This document shows positions 1-11,577 of a DNA stretch of 64,000 nt, one piece after another; position 1 is the first letter of the stretch; the number at the start of each line of letters is the position of its first letter. The stretch comes from Steromphala cineraria (Eukaryota > Mollusca > Gastropoda > Trochida > Trochidae). The notes below the pieces were generated by a model. It worked only from the letters and a program-made list of their open reading frames with translations. It was not told the origin of the DNA and made no database searches. The stretch spans positions 3,728,330 to 3,792,329 of the forward strand of contig OU744736.1 in the NCBI GenBank assembly GCA_916613615.1. Reading direction: 5' to 3'. The position numbers and the translations under genes are program-made.

Positions 1-2273
1 ACATGATGTCAGAATAATACATATGGTGAACTTAAACAAACATGGCTTGACAAAGGTGATAATATCCCACGTAAAATGAGATTTCTTTCAGTCTGTCTTT
101 CCCCGAGGGAATCTATTTATCTGACAATGAGACGATAACGTGTGCAGAAATGTGCTGATTATTTTGGTTAGTCGACTGAATTCAATTTTAAGTGATCATT
201 AGTTTGTTTTGACTTGTTCATCGTGAGAAAATACGTCAGGACCTCACATCAAACAGCACAAACACTATATCCTTAAGCTTCTAAAACAGAAACAAAAATA
301 TGACTTCATCATCTCAAACATGGAATGTATGTTATGTGTCCACCAATAAAGTCATGGCTTTGAAAGATAGTTCCCATTAACGATTTAACTGAGAACACCT
401 GTAACCAGATCTGTATTCTATGTTAACTAGAGCCATTAATTTTCATTTCAAATGGAGAGTTAAAATTGACATAAGTCCTAAGAAATTTAAAACAATCAAC
501 GAAGGGTGGTGTTTTGGCTTAGATTACTGTCTCAAAGAATTATTGACGTGAATGAAACCTTATTCAAATGGGTGAATTCCATCCTTGGAGAGTAGTCCTT
601 TTAGGACGTAAAGCAAACGTAGCATATACTGAGGTTATAGCAGGACTTACAGTTGCCTATGAATACGAAGAACATAATATATTCATCTATCTATGTAAAG
701 AAAATAGTAATAAATTAACAATTCCCCTTGCATAATTGCTACCAATCGCGATACATCGGTAGTTTGCAATGATAAGGGGTGTATGTGCAAATTGGAACTC
801 CTGTGTAGGAGATGGACTCACTGTCCTTAGTAAACCACCAATGTATGTCCATATGGTTAATGCAAGCCTATTTAGATCTAGCTGAAACATGTTTCAGTTG
901 TCTATGTTTCTTGTGTTATGAAAAGTTATCCTTTTGAAGCTCGTAACTACAAAATCTCCATATTTCATTATTTTGTAATCTGTGGATTTTTTTGTTAGTG
1001 GGTACATCATCCGCGTGACTTCTGTCATGGCTATTTATAGCAACTTTGGTTTGAAAGCAAGGAAACTATTGACCTGCTTTCTTTATGTCTCTAACTTATT
1101 TCCTTGAAGAACAAAGGTCCACTTAAGACCATTGTAGTATATGTAACGCCTATGTTTTATAGGATTGGGTTGTCAGTCGAATTTAACCTGGAGGACCAGT
1201 GAGTGTGATTTGACCTGTCTAATGTGATTGTGTTTATAATTCTCTTCAGCATAGCTCTCAGGGTCTTAGAGACACCCAACCTCAAACATCCCAACAAACC
1301 AATGATGATGGTTTGTTCATGTTAAGAAAAGTAAAATTTCTTTATTCTTCGTAATTAAGAAAATATGCCCTGTCAATTCTACGATTTTTCTGTAAAATAT
1401 CATGCTGCCAATGTTATGATACTCATATCTTCATGTTTGAATGTGTATTCACACGAACAAAAATGAATATTGTCAGAAAAAAACATAGCTTTATGTACAA
1501 TAAGCCATGAGTTTGTAACGTATCCTTACATAATCAACTGTTATAAATCTTTACATGATTCTTTGTACACTTCATCGTGTCAAATATATCTAAAAGATTA
1601 CTAAAGATAACCCAGAGTTGCGCCTGGTACGTACAAATAAAGACAGTTGTATAGATTTATCGCAAGGTCACGTGCACATACTTTAAATAACAACTCAGGA
1701 CAAGTGTATGGTCTTGGGGTAATGAAGTGACATCAGAGATGAACCGTTTTATTGAAATTATGGTTGGTTATGTACGTCTGTAAGACTTTGACCTTTAGTC
1801 AACAATGAACTCTAGGTCACCTAATACTGTCTATAACGATCAAGTTTCAGCTTTGATGGTCATGTATTAACAACATCAACAATATTAGTATTGATCAGAT
1901 TGTATACTGACGAATTCAGGCTTCATATTGCGTACCTTGGCCCTCAAGTATTGGAATTTCGAGCATAGTCCCATGGATTTCCTTGGCTTTCAATTATTTA
2001 TAGACTTGCAACACTAACTGTAAACACATATGCTTACGAAGGTTGTATTGTTTCTTTATTTTATTTTCTCACATATTTGTGATTTCGCATATTGTATTTT
2101 TTCTCTTCTCACATACTTATGATCTCAAAGATTGTAATTTTCTCTCGAATGATATTCTATGTTGTTGTTGTAAAAATAATAATGAAAATCCCATTCTTTG
2201 TACAGAGAATTCAGACAGACAGACAGAATTTATTCAGCTTTAAAGGCCTCTGTCCCAAACTACATGATACATT
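1..2273. other. AT-rich non-coding stretch
   Basis: No convincing gene is seen. Open frames are short and lack recognisable motifs. The only structure noted is a diverged repeat at about 109-172 that resembles 12655-12716, and a short CAGA run near 2211-2225. Confidence 0.5.
109..172 (+). repeat. Diverged repeat, left copy A
   Basis: This segment aligns by eye with 12655-12716. Shared blocks include AACGTG, AGAAATGTGCT and ATTATTT followed by GTTAG. The right copy differs at many positions, so the duplication or the repeat family is old. Together with copies B at 4050-4256 and 13708-13917 it keeps the same order and orientation, so one larger duplicated block with later insertions is possible. 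Confidence 0.5.
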
Positions 2274-2284
2274 GGTTGAACATC
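2274..2284 (+). repeat. Target-site duplication, left
   Basis: GGTTGAACATC directly abuts the left end of the long-TIR element and is repeated exactly at 2768-2778. An 11-bp duplication is in the size range of Mutator-like transposons, although the exact boundary is ambiguous by a base or two. Confidence 0.75.
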
Positions 2285-2767
2285 ATCCTCGATAATCCAG
2301 CGCTTTCGTTCCGATAAATCTACACTACAAGCCCTGGAAAACTTTACGGGGGTTTATCTCAAAGCCAATAACCTCCCTTTACGAACATGTTATCCAATCA
2401 GAAACGAAACGCAGACACCAAGTGCGTAAACAACTCAAACGTTCGCGACATCAAGTGAGTGAGTGAGTTGGGGTTTAACGTGTTGTCTGCAATTTTTCAG
2501 CTATTTAACACGTGGATGGTGCCATCCAAAATAGAGTAGACAGATCAGGGTGAAACGGAACGAATATGATGAGGGAAGCGACGGAAAGAAAGGTATAGTT
2601 AGAGGTAGAAAACTAGTTTTAGAAGTGATCCAATTGATTGTTAAAAAACAAGCGTTTAGCTGAGTCATTGCAAAGGGAGGAAATTGGGTTTGAGGTAAAA
2701 CCCCGTTAAGTTTTCCAGGGCTTGTAGTGTAGATTTATCGGAACGAAAGCGCTGGATTATCGAGGAT
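2285..2767. mobile_element. Long-TIR non-autonomous DNA transposon (Mutator/foldback-like)
   Basis: The first 60 bases (2285-2344) are the exact reverse complement of the last 60 (2708-2767). Weaker complementarity continues to about 100 bases per arm. Ends read ATCCTCGATAATCC inward, and an 11-bp direct duplication flanks the element. There is no coding capacity, so it would need a transposase made elsewhere. The interior (about 2455-2480) contains a GAGTGAGTGAGTT block followed by GGGGTTTAACG, a motif type familiar from molluscan repeats, and a GGATGG/CCATCC palindrome near 2513-2527. Identical arms imply fairly recent insertion. The Mutator assignment rests only on arm length and duplication length; a foldback element is the alternative. 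Confidence 0.75.
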
Positions 2768-2778
2768 GGTTGAACATC
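2768..2778 (+). repeat. Target-site duplication, right
   Basis: Exact copy of the 11-base sequence at 2274-2284, immediately after the right TIR. Confidence 0.75.
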
Positions 2779-3811
2779 GCATGCTTATATAGTTTACAAT
2801 AAACAGCATTATAGTAAAGAGTTATTTGAATACTTTACTAAGATAATTTTCAATTTCTCAAAAAGTGTCTTTTTATGTTGAGTTGACATTAAGTTTAAGA
2901 ACTTATTGCGAGTTGGTTGGCTAAAGTAATAATCAGGGAAGCAGTGTTGTCGTTCTTGGCTGTATTTATCACAAATCATCATTTCATGATATTCATCTTT
3001 TATAAAGGATTTATTATTTGAAAAACAGAATGAACACAGTCTTTCTTCTCTTGGGATGTTAGAAAGGCGTCCAGTTTCTATGGCTAGTCTATGGATGTCA
3101 CACCTAAATTTTGCAATGGCTGTTTTATAATATAATGGGATTTCAGATGAAATAAGATATTATTCAGCATTGAATAGTGACTTGTATTGGGAATGATAGT
3201 TAAATTTAGTGGAATCTAAAAGAGATGAATGCCAGTTCCTGTTACCTTGGTTTGAAAATATTTAAAAGTGCGTTGGTATCACCAATCTCCTGATTAATCC
3301 ACACAATCCGAATCCATATTGATATAGTATAGCCCTGATGTTATTGGTCCATGTTTTCTTCCCACTATCATCTCAGCATGACTATATGAGGTTGCATATG
3401 AAATAGCCTGCACCAGTAACTGACTCTACTCATGTATTGATACTCACCCAGAGCCACGTTATTAGCATTCTTATTGAGTCTTAGATTTCTTAAGAAACAG
3501 TCATGATCCTCTGATTAGCCAAATACATGGGTAAAAAGGTAGAAGCCTAAATGGAGTTAGTTGATCAGTCGGCGACGCCGTTTCAAAGTGGTCTTCAGCA
3601 AAGCCTTGGCCATTCCGCAAAACGAATTTAACATCCAGGGGAAGATAACTCTTCCTTTTATCTTCATAAAAAAACAACAACTTGTATTTGAATTTTTCAA
3701 ATATTTTCATAATATTGTCAATGTGATCGTACGGTCGTTGAGAATGCTCACAAAAAATGAGATATCTTGCTTTGGAATTTAGGGCAATGTCCCGGAACCC
3801 AGGGATTTTGG

Positions 3812-3880
3812 CTATTAAGAACAGAGGCTAGATCACAGTGAGATGACTGAGCAACCTCTGTTGGAAGAGAATGGAATCTT
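3812..3880 (+). repeat. Unnamed dispersed repeat, copy 1 (partial)
   Basis: Aligns by eye with 42797-42893 and with the reverse complement of 30056-30166. Shared blocks are TAAGAACAGAGG, ATGACT, CCTCT and GAGAATGG in the same order and spacing. This is the most diverged of the three copies. No terminal repeats or coding potential were found, so the family cannot be classified. Confidence 0.55.
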
Positions 3881-4049
3881 CAGGTAAACCAAGAATGAGG
3901 CAAACCCATAAATAAGCACACAAAATTATAATGAGATTACGGTCATAAAAGAAGACGCGATATTGGCCGTTAACCAGTGTCCTTGGACGTCTCTACTGTA
4001 GCAAAAAGCCATAAAAATTCAACCATTCCCAAAAGGTTTAAAAAAGGTT

Positions 4050-4256
4050 GTGACGTCAACAGAGAATCAATTAATCCCGAAAGTCGTCAATTTATTGAAA
4101 TCGGGACTAATTGGTCAATAAGGAACGTGATATTGTGAACCATATTGTATTTACACACTCAACAGTCAACGCTCCTGGCGAAATTTGAGATGTAGTATTG
4201 TTTACCAACTTATAGAACTCTATGTACAAACCATTAGTGAGATAGGATCAGGAACA
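4050..4256 (+). repeat. Diverged repeat, left copy B
   Basis: Aligns with 13708-13917. Shared blocks include GTGACGTCAAC, ATTGGTCAATAAGGAACGTG, TTGTGAA and CTATGTACAAACCATTA, in the same order and orientation about 9.66 kb apart. The many substitutions show that the relationship is old. Confidence 0.65.
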
Positions 4257-4784
4257 AAGGATGGTGCATGTGATAATTCCACCTACTTTTCGGCAAAGTA
4301 AGAGCATAATGGAGTAATCAAAACCTGTGTTAATGTAGCACAAAGCCATTTTCAAAAACTCCTTTTTCCAGGAAGAAACCCCAACTTGAAGCTTAATTAA
4401 GTTGTTGTGTGTATAGTTACTATCGGAAATTGTGTTATTGAACACTTAATGCCTGTTTTTGCTTGACCATCATATGATATGGTGTCGTTTGTAAATTTTC
4501 ATCTGTTTTACATACATAGGTATCTCTCAATTTGGGTTGATAGGAATAATAAAAATTGTCAAATTGACATTGATGAAAATGAATGAATGAATGAACAAAG
4601 TGAGGATATCGATAAGTTCAGATTTGCAAAACGAAGTCATGTTATGTTTGATTTATTGGTGGGGTTATCTTTGTCGTTGAGTTGATATATAGGACTTTAA
4701 TGAGCAGGTTGACCAGGGCATCAAGAACGTCCTATAGCTTAAGTTTAGGTTGTAAAATCATTCGAAGTATTCTTAACAGGATCA

Positions 4785-4798
4785 CCCCCCCCCCCCCC
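4785..4798 (+). repeat. Poly-C tract (14 C)
   Basis: A run of 14 cytosines in otherwise AT-rich DNA. Its exact length should be treated with caution because homopolymers are error-prone in sequencing. Confidence 0.9.
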
Positions 4799-7700
4799 TG
4801 TTTCAAGCATCACATCTATTATCTAGACTAAAGTACATCGAATTTGGAAGATTGCAATGATAATACTTAAACTCATTTAATCTTTGAAAGATTTATAAGC
4901 GTCCTCAGATAGTGAAAGGGAGGTGTTTATTTAGCAAAGCGTCTTTAAGTACTTTAAACATTAAACACAACTGAACCATTATCTGAAATCACTGCTTTGT
5001 ATTCATTGAAAGCTTTGGCAAATGATCAATATCAGTCAATATTTCACAATATATTCTATTGACACATTGAAACGATCTGAGCTGCTGAACAAAGGAGAGT
5101 TGAAATCTGTAATCAATTATGCGCAAGACCATATGTAGATATCGATGTTAGCCATGGATGGAGAATACAAACATTAAGCTTATGAATCATAGGATTCAAA
5201 ACAGGATGATCTGAATGACAATGTCAAAACTGAAATTGGATCAGATTAAAACTTTAAATCCGCTGAACTAAAGAATCATTAGAGAATCTTTTTTCCATCG
5301 TCACACTGTTAATAAAGTCATCATTTTTGAGAACCTATAATTGGTCATCACCATTCTATAACTGCTGAAATGTTGATGAATTAGTCGAACTTAAACGAAC
5401 ACCATAAACTTACCCCAAAGAAACTGTCCACACTTTTGAAATTTCACATAAAAATAACAAGATATGGTTTTCCATCTAGCAAGTTTTTATCGAATGCTGA
5501 ACCAATTGCACATCATCAAACTTCAGTTGTATTGCAATAGATCATTTATCATGCACCCATGTCCTTCCTACCCATGGCTCTACCATGTTGTTCTTGGGTA
5601 AATCGTGGCATTTTAAAAGTTGTTCTCTATTTTCTGGATCACTCGTGAATGGATCGCTAGCTATCTCAATTACAATATTGAACATGCGAAGCAGAAATCC
5701 AAAAAAACGTGATTTCTCAATTTTCAACAAAAATCATGAAAATCACGTTCCTTTTCTGATTTGAACAACATGTAACGTTTTTGCGGTCTGTTTTCATAAA
5801 ACTTAGAAATCAGCTTAAAAAAGTTAAAACGATATTTAAAAGAAAAAAGGTAGAGGGTTTTGAGGGTTAGTGTATGACATAATCTTCACTGAAATTTGAA
5901 GTAATCTAGCAAACTTTTGTTAAGCAGGAATACATTTACGCATAAAAGGATCCATTTATTTGTATGATCGAAAGAAGGACAAAATAATGACTTTTTTAAA
6001 TCCAAAATAATTGCTTGAGATGTAATATAGTATATATACCTGTATTGGGAAGAAAGCAAAGTGTGAGGAAGGAATGGTAAATTAATCGGACTTCGGATCA
6101 GGATACAAATCAGATAGCACATTTTTATAGCCCTTAGAATGACAAGTATTAGAGATTTACTTCTGTTGCATAATCTATACACGAGTTTTATAATGAGGTT
6201 GGATAATTTTTGTAGAAGTTCAAGGTCATGCTAAGTGTTAGAAATGAATTATTATATTAGTTGTTCTGTCAATACACAAGACGGCAGCGTTAAAAGTCAT
6301 TATGTTTTGTCAATAATGAACTCGATGCAACTACATAATGTCCATAGAAAAACGATCAAGTATCTCATATAGGGGTTCTTTGGCATCAATGTCAATGAAC
6401 TCATCGATATTTAGCACTTTATTAAAATGTTGGTTTTTTTCCTTACCTATGGTTCAATAAGTTGGTGAGACACGATGTGTCCACTAAGGACAGTTAATCG
6501 GCTTTTATGAGTCAATTTCAATTCTCCAACATCTGAATGTTGTACCTGATAAAATCGTAAGTTGAAACAACGGTATGTTATAGTTATTAAAGGTCAAATA
6601 AAGAGAGCTGCCTATATTGTTCATTGCTAATATGCAACAATTTATGATATAATCTTATCCTTTGGAGTACAACAATTCCCTTCTATCATTACATTGATGA
6701 AAGAACACTGTGAACATTTTTAACAATTGTTAAAATTAGTCGTTATATACATGTATACATACAATAATGCTGCTGATAGTCAGTGCTGACACTATGTGAA
6801 CTATCACAAAAAGTTTGGTACTTATTGTCAAAGATGTCAAAATAGCCTGAAATAGTAAACTGTCCCTTGTTAATTTAAGGTAAATCAGCCAATCATAAGT
6901 AGAGAACGATCAAAAACAGTTTTCCCATCAGTTTTGCACGAAACATTTTCTGACAATTAGTTTGAAAATGGAGACTTATTCCTTAAGGTGTTACACTTTT
7001 CTCCTGAGTTTCAAACTTACGGGGATTACATGTTTACATAGGTACTTATTTTTAAGTACCGACACGACAAGATAAAGGGAAAATATTCAAGTTCTCTTTC
7101 TCTGTCTAAAATTGCTTTTAGTAACATTTCGAAAGGAGTGTATTGTTAAAACTTACAATATCGTTTGCTTCAGAGTTATGAATTTGACATTTAATCCATT
7201 CAAACAAAGTCTGTTATGATATAGAACATGTTCCCAGGCATTGAGGTACAAACGTCGATATTCATATTGTGTCTCATGTACAAATGCAACACACAGCAAT
7301 TTAAGCAAATTAAGAACAGGTGCTTCTCTGGAACGTGGACAAGAGACGGCAGAATCTTTGTGGAAGAACAGCCAGAAGGAATGATCAGAGAGATCAAGAG
7401 TGATTGTGACTTGGACAGATACCGCCGCTAAGTTTGTGACTTTTGATTTAGGATTAAGATATTGGATAATCAAGGATTGCAAAAAATAGTAAGTAATGAT
7501 GATGTCCATGCTTAAAAACATAAATAGTAATCACATAAGTATTTTTGCATTATCTCCGTCACTCATGTATTAGTAGACAATGTTGTAACTTGTTTTAACC
7601 ACCAGATTCATATGTATTACCCAATATAGTTGTGTATTACCATCCTAAACCATCCACCAACTAGTTATATTAGTCCATTGACCTTGAACATATATCATAT

Positions 7701-7860
7701 TGTGTTATATTGTGTATATATTTTTCATATTCTACCATTTTCATTTTCTTGTTCCTACACCCTATTTGTGCTGTATATATCTACCCTCTACATCTCTATC
7801 GTCAATTGTTAGCAGGTTTACATTCTTCGTAAATATCAAAATACCACTAATGTTGTAAGC

Positions 7861-10434
7861 ATGGGAAATGACATAACCCAACATCGATTTGTCATTGGAA
7901 TATTTTACAAAATCACGCATAGATTAAGGTCGAAAGTTAAAAAATCACGCGTAAATGTATTCACTTATATCTTAAGTCTTTTCAGATCATCATGTTGTAT
8001 CTTAAATTCAGAGTGTAAAGCGTGGATCGTATTTTGTGCTCTTTGTTTTGTGACCGCGTCGTTAGGTAACACCAATGTGCTCGTTTTATTTCTATTGTTA
8101 CTTATGCTTTCTGGTGACATAGAATTGAACCCTGGCCCCGTGCATGATGTAACACAATCACTAGATAAAAGCTTACAAATCTTTCACCTCAACACGAGAA
8201 GCGTGCGGCACAAACTAGATCACTTAAACGAATGCTTATCAGAAAACCAAATCATTTGTTTCACCGAGACTCATTTAGATAATTCTATAATTAATGCAGA
8301 TTTAACATGGGATTCCTTTCACGAACCATTACGTAAAGATAGAAATGCTTTTGGTGTGGGTGTCATGATTTATGTAAAAAATAGTCTTACTTTCAAAAGA
8401 CACTTTGAACTAGAAAATAATTGTGACGAAACAATTTGGTTAGAAATACATTTACCACAAAAATCTATCATGCTTTGTGCAGCCTATAGACCTCCGGGAA
8501 AGAACGAAACATTTTGGGAGAGATTAGAAACGTCTATTGAAAATTCACTTGATTATACATCAAAAATTGTTCTGGTTGGTGATCTGAATGAGAATCTTCT
8601 GTCAGCCAAACTTTCAATTTTGCAAGAGATTATGAGCAGAAAGGCATTGTGCAATGTCATAAAGGAACCGACACGTATCAGTAGAACGTGTCGAACCCTT
8701 TTAGATCCTATTTTAATCAGCAATGACATTGAAATGTATGATAGTGGCGTAGTCGATTTTGACAGAGATATTAGTGACCACAGAGGCACATTTATTGCGA
8801 TTAACACTGCTATTTCTATGTCGTTATGTTATACCAGAGATGTATGGTGTTATGATAAAGGTGATTATGAACTATTGAATAGTTACATCCGTGATACAGA
8901 TTGGAATAATCTGATAACAAATAGTGCAGATATTGATCAAGCAACAAATGTATTTTACTATCATTTAGGCAAATATATAAATGAATGCATTCCTTCTAAA
9001 ACAGTGACAATTCGCCCTAATGATAAACCATGGTATAACTCAGAAATAAGACGGGAATCAAGAAAACTCAATCGGTTGAGAAAAAAAGCCAAAAGAACTA
9101 ATAAGAGTAAGGATATATTGTTGTACCACAAACAACGTAACAAAGTTAACAACATGAAGTGTTATGCAAAGGAACAGTATCTTTCGAATATTGATGAATT
9201 TATAACCGAATTGAGCAAAGAAAACAAACCCTCATATTGGAAAGTTTTAAGAAGTCTTATCAAAGAATCTGGTTCAATTACCCCTATTCCGGCATTATGT
9301 AGCGACTCTAATGAAATCCCTAGTATATTTTCAGACTTTGACAAAGCGGAAGCATTAAATTCTTACTTTGCCTCAATTTGTAAATTAGATGATATGGACA
9401 AAACACTCCCTTTCTTCGAAAAGCGCACGGATAGTACACTTGACAATTTGGCTATAAATGCATGTGAAATAGCTGATATTATCAAATGTTTGCAGGTTAA
9501 CAAGGCAAGCGGTCCTGATCGAATAAGTCACAAACTATTGAAGTTTATTGCAGAATCTGTTAGTATACCCCTTTGTTTATTATTCAATAAATCCCTATCT
9601 GCAGGTGTATACCCTGATAGATGGAAAGAAGCACATGTGATGCCTCTTTATAAGAAAGGAGATAAATCTAGCCGTAGTAATTACCGACCAATTTCTGTAA
9701 TTAGTTGTTTGGGGAAAATATTTGAAAGAACTGTCTTAAAGTATTTATCTAACTATTTTCTAGACAATCGGTTGTTATTCAAATATCAATCAGGTTTCCA
9801 AGTTGGACATTCTACCACTCATCAATTAATAGAGCTATATAACAATATTTGCTATGCGTTAGATAGACGAGAAGATTACTGTATGGTATTTTGCGATGTA
9901 TCTAAAGCATTCGACAGAGTGTGGCACAGAGGTTTGATTCACAAATTAGGATGTTACGGTATAGGTGAGGGACTACTGAAATGGATACGATGTTATCTAA
10001 GCGGGAGAAGACAACAGGTTTTTCTAAATGGTTCTTTATCGAATTCACAAACATTATCCGCTGGTGTACCCCAGGGGTCAGTTCTTGGTCCGTTCTTGTT
10101 CATTGTTTTTGTTAACGATATTGCAGATGAACTAGATTGTGCTGCACGATTATTCGCTGACGATACATCAATGGGATTTTCCTCAATCAATCACGGGCTT
10201 ATGCAGGATACGCTAAACAGAAATCTCAAAACATTATCATGTTGGGCTAAACACTGGCTTGTTACCTACAATCCAAGCAAAACAGGGGCAATTATGTTTA
10301 GTCTTAAGAACAAATGTGAAAATCTTAACCTGGAATTGAAGATCAGTCTGTACGTTTTGAAAAATCCCATAAACATCTTGGAATTATATTCTCATCTGAT
10401 GGTAAATGGAACAATCATATTAATAGCATTGTGA
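7861..10434 (+). CDS. LINE endonuclease/reverse transcriptase, first frame segment
   Basis: Makes the enzymes that nick target DNA and copy element RNA by target-primed reverse transcription. Starts at ATG 7861; an in-frame TAG lies upstream at 7810. Residues 1-93 hold two hydrophobic stretches (about 54-66 and 72-83) and end in a 2A-like motif. The endonuclease follows (about 105-315) with the family's catalytic signatures: LNTRS with N111, TETH with E136, YRPPG at 209-213, GDLN at 240-243, LLDPI with D282 and SDHR with H307. The reverse transcriptase occupies about 495-790: YRPIS from 608, FCDVSKAFD at 677-685, GVPQGSVLGP at 735-744 and FADD at 765-768. All key residues are present. After about residue 825 the reading leaves the family pattern and ends at a premature stop, because the true continuation lies in another frame from about 10341. 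Confidence 0.9.
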   Translation: MGNDITQHRFVIGIFYKITHRLRSKVKKSRVNVFTYILSLFRSSCCILNSECKAWIVFCALCFVTASLGNTNVLVLFLLLLMLSGDIELNPGPVHDVTQSLDKSLQIFHLNTRSVRHKLDHLNECLSENQIICFTETHLDNSIINADLTWDSFHEPLRKDRNAFGVGVMIYVKNSLTFKRHFELENNCDETIWLEIHLPQKSIMLCAAYRPPGKNETFWERLETSIENSLDYTSKIVLVGDLNENLLSAKLSILQEIMSRKALCNVIKEPTRISRTCRTLLDPILISNDIEMYDSGVVDFDRDISDHRGTFIAINTAISMSLCYTRDVWCYDKGDYELLNSYIRDTDWNNLITNSADIDQATNVFYYHLGKYINECIPSKTVTIRPNDKPWYNSEIRRESRKLNRLRKKAKRTNKSKDILLYHKQRNKVNNMKCYAKEQYLSNIDEFITELSKENKPSYWKVLRSLIKESGSITPIPALCSDSNEIPSIFSDFDKAEALNSYFASICKLDDMDKTLPFFEKRTDSTLDNLAINACEIADIIKCLQVNKASGPDRISHKLLKFIAESVSIPLCLLFNKSLSAGVYPDRWKEAHVMPLYKKGDKSSRSNYRPISVISCLGKIFERTVLKYLSNYFLDNRLLFKYQSGFQVGHSTTHQLIELYNNICYALDRREDYCMVFCDVSKAFDRVWHRGLIHKLGCYGIGEGLLKWIRCYLSGRRQQVFLNGSLSNSQTLSAGVPQGSVLGPFLFIVFVNDIADELDCAARLFADDTSMGFSSINHGLMQDTLNRNLKTLSCWAKHWLVTYNPSKTGAIMFSLKNKCENLNLELKISLYVLKNPINILELYSHLMVNGTIILIAL
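8089..8139 (+). other. 2A-like ribosome-skipping peptide in the LINE ORF
   Basis: Residues 85-93 read GDIELNPGP, matching the D-(V/I)-E-x-N-P-G-P consensus of 2A peptides, and are preceded by the leucine-rich stretch LFLLLLML. In known 2A peptides the ribosome fails to join the last Gly and Pro, so two separate products are made. That would release a ~92-residue hydrophobic, basic N-terminal peptide from the endonuclease/RT. 2A sequences at this place are known in APE-type LINEs of sea urchins, lancelets and molluscs. Activity here is inferred from the motif. Confidence 0.85.
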
Positions 10435-11321
10435 AGACAACATCCTCAATGATCTCTTCTATGAGAAAATTAAAGTTTATGTTAAATAGGGATACCCTCA
10501 ACAAGATTTATATAATATTTATAAGACCACATCTTGAATACGCCTGTGAACTATGGGATGGTTGTTCAGCAGAGTTAACCGATAAAATTGAAAAAGTTCA
10601 GTTTGAGGCCGCCCGAATAGTTACGGGATTACCTAAGTATGCTACGAGAGAATCTCTTACTTATGAAACAGGATGGCAGTCTCTAAAAGAGAGAAGAATA
10701 TATCGTAAACTATCATTATTTTATAAGATATATAACAATAATACTCCATCATATCTTTGTGACCTTATGCCACAACATGTTAATACTAGGACTAAGTATA
10801 ACCTTAGAAACGTTCGTGATCTTTCCGTGTCGTATTGCCGCACTAACCTCTACAGTCAATCATTTTTCCCATCATGCTCACAACTGTGGAATAACCTCCC
10901 ATTGTACATTAGGGAAGCTGATTCTATTAATAGTTTTAAATTATATACTTCTCCAAGAAAATTTAAAGCACCAACTTATTTCTCAATTGGTAAAAGAAAA
11001 CTCAACATAATTCATACACAGTTGCGATATTCCAGTAGCAAATTAAATGATGATTTATATAGAATAGGTCTCTCAGACCACCCTGAATGCAATTGCAAAT
11101 CTGCTTGTGAAAATTCTCATCATTATTTCATTGAATGCATTATGTATTATAATATAAGAAATCAAATGTTTCCAAACATTAGATTAATTTGCAACAACAG
11201 AGCACAGGTAAATTTAGATTTGTTGTTAAATGGATGTCCAGATCTTTCCTATAATGATAACGTACACATTTTTAAAGAAGTACAAAAGTACATATCTCTT
11301 ACTGAGAGATTTGATAAATAA
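10341..11321 (+). pseudogene. LINE reverse transcriptase C-terminal region, second frame segment
   Basis: This open segment continues the protein interrupted in the first frame (start approximate; the frame change lies within about 10320-10350). It begins with the post-catalytic RT motif HLGIIFSSDGKW, then the thumb and C-terminal region typical of CR1-like proteins, including IRPHLEYACELWDG and RIVTGLPKYATRESL. Near the end a Cys/His cluster (CNC, C, HH, C around 11088-11135) may be a small zinc-binding fold. There is no proper start codon at the frame junction, so it is not an independent gene. One indel separates the two parts, either a true inactivating mutation or a sequencing error; translational frameshifting is less likely because no slippery heptamer is evident. 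Confidence 0.8.
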
Positions 11322-11492
11322 AAACATACATGTAACCTGCCTATTTCCCAGTATTATACATTATGTATCTTTTGCTTTTTCTTTACTTTCTATACCTTGT
11401 CCATTTGTAAATATACCCATCGTCTATATGCATGTATATCACTGTACATATTGTATTCAACGTTTCAATATATTATGTCAACATTGTAAATA

Positions 11493-11540
11493 GGAGAGGG
11501 TTTCATTAAGTTGGTATAACTTGTACCCAATCCCTTCTCG
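11493..11540 (+). other. LINE 3'-end hairpin
   Basis: GGAGAGGG at 11493-11500 can pair imperfectly with CCCTTCTC at 11532-11539, enclosing an AAGTTGGTATAACTT segment that can also pair with itself. It is followed by GTGAATAAAT. Such 3' hairpins serve as reverse transcriptase recognition sites in several LINE groups; here the role is inferred from position. Confidence 0.5.
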
Positions 11541-11577
11541 TGAATAAATATGTTTAAATAAATCAAACAGCAATCCT

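Larger units (their letters stand above)
2779..7600. other. AT-rich non-coding stretch
   Basis: No gene recognised. It contains a piece of an unnamed dispersed repeat (3812-3880), a diverged duplication copy (4050-4256), a short GAAT run near 4580-4597 and a C homopolymer at 4785-4798. The longest open frames (about 100-120 codons, minus strand, near 5886-6182 and 7153-7521) have no recognisable motifs and are within what AT-rich DNA can give by chance. Confidence 0.5.
7600..11556 (+). mobile_element. APE-type non-LTR retrotransposon (CR1/L2-like LINE), nearly intact
   Basis: The element encodes an N-terminal hydrophobic region with a 2A-like peptide, an AP-type endonuclease, a reverse transcriptase and a C-terminal region with Cys/His residues, in the usual order for APE-class LINEs. 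The coding region runs 7861-11321 and changes frame once near 10.34 kb. The 3' untranslated region ends with a G-rich/C-rich hairpin (11493-11540) followed by AATAAA-containing A/T sequence. The 5' boundary is not defined; 7600 is a guess. The 3' end lies about 20 bases before a TTAA MITE. Domain order and the 2A peptide suggest the CR1/L2/Rex group, but clade assignment needs a tree. No clear target-site duplication was identified. Confidence 0.85.
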
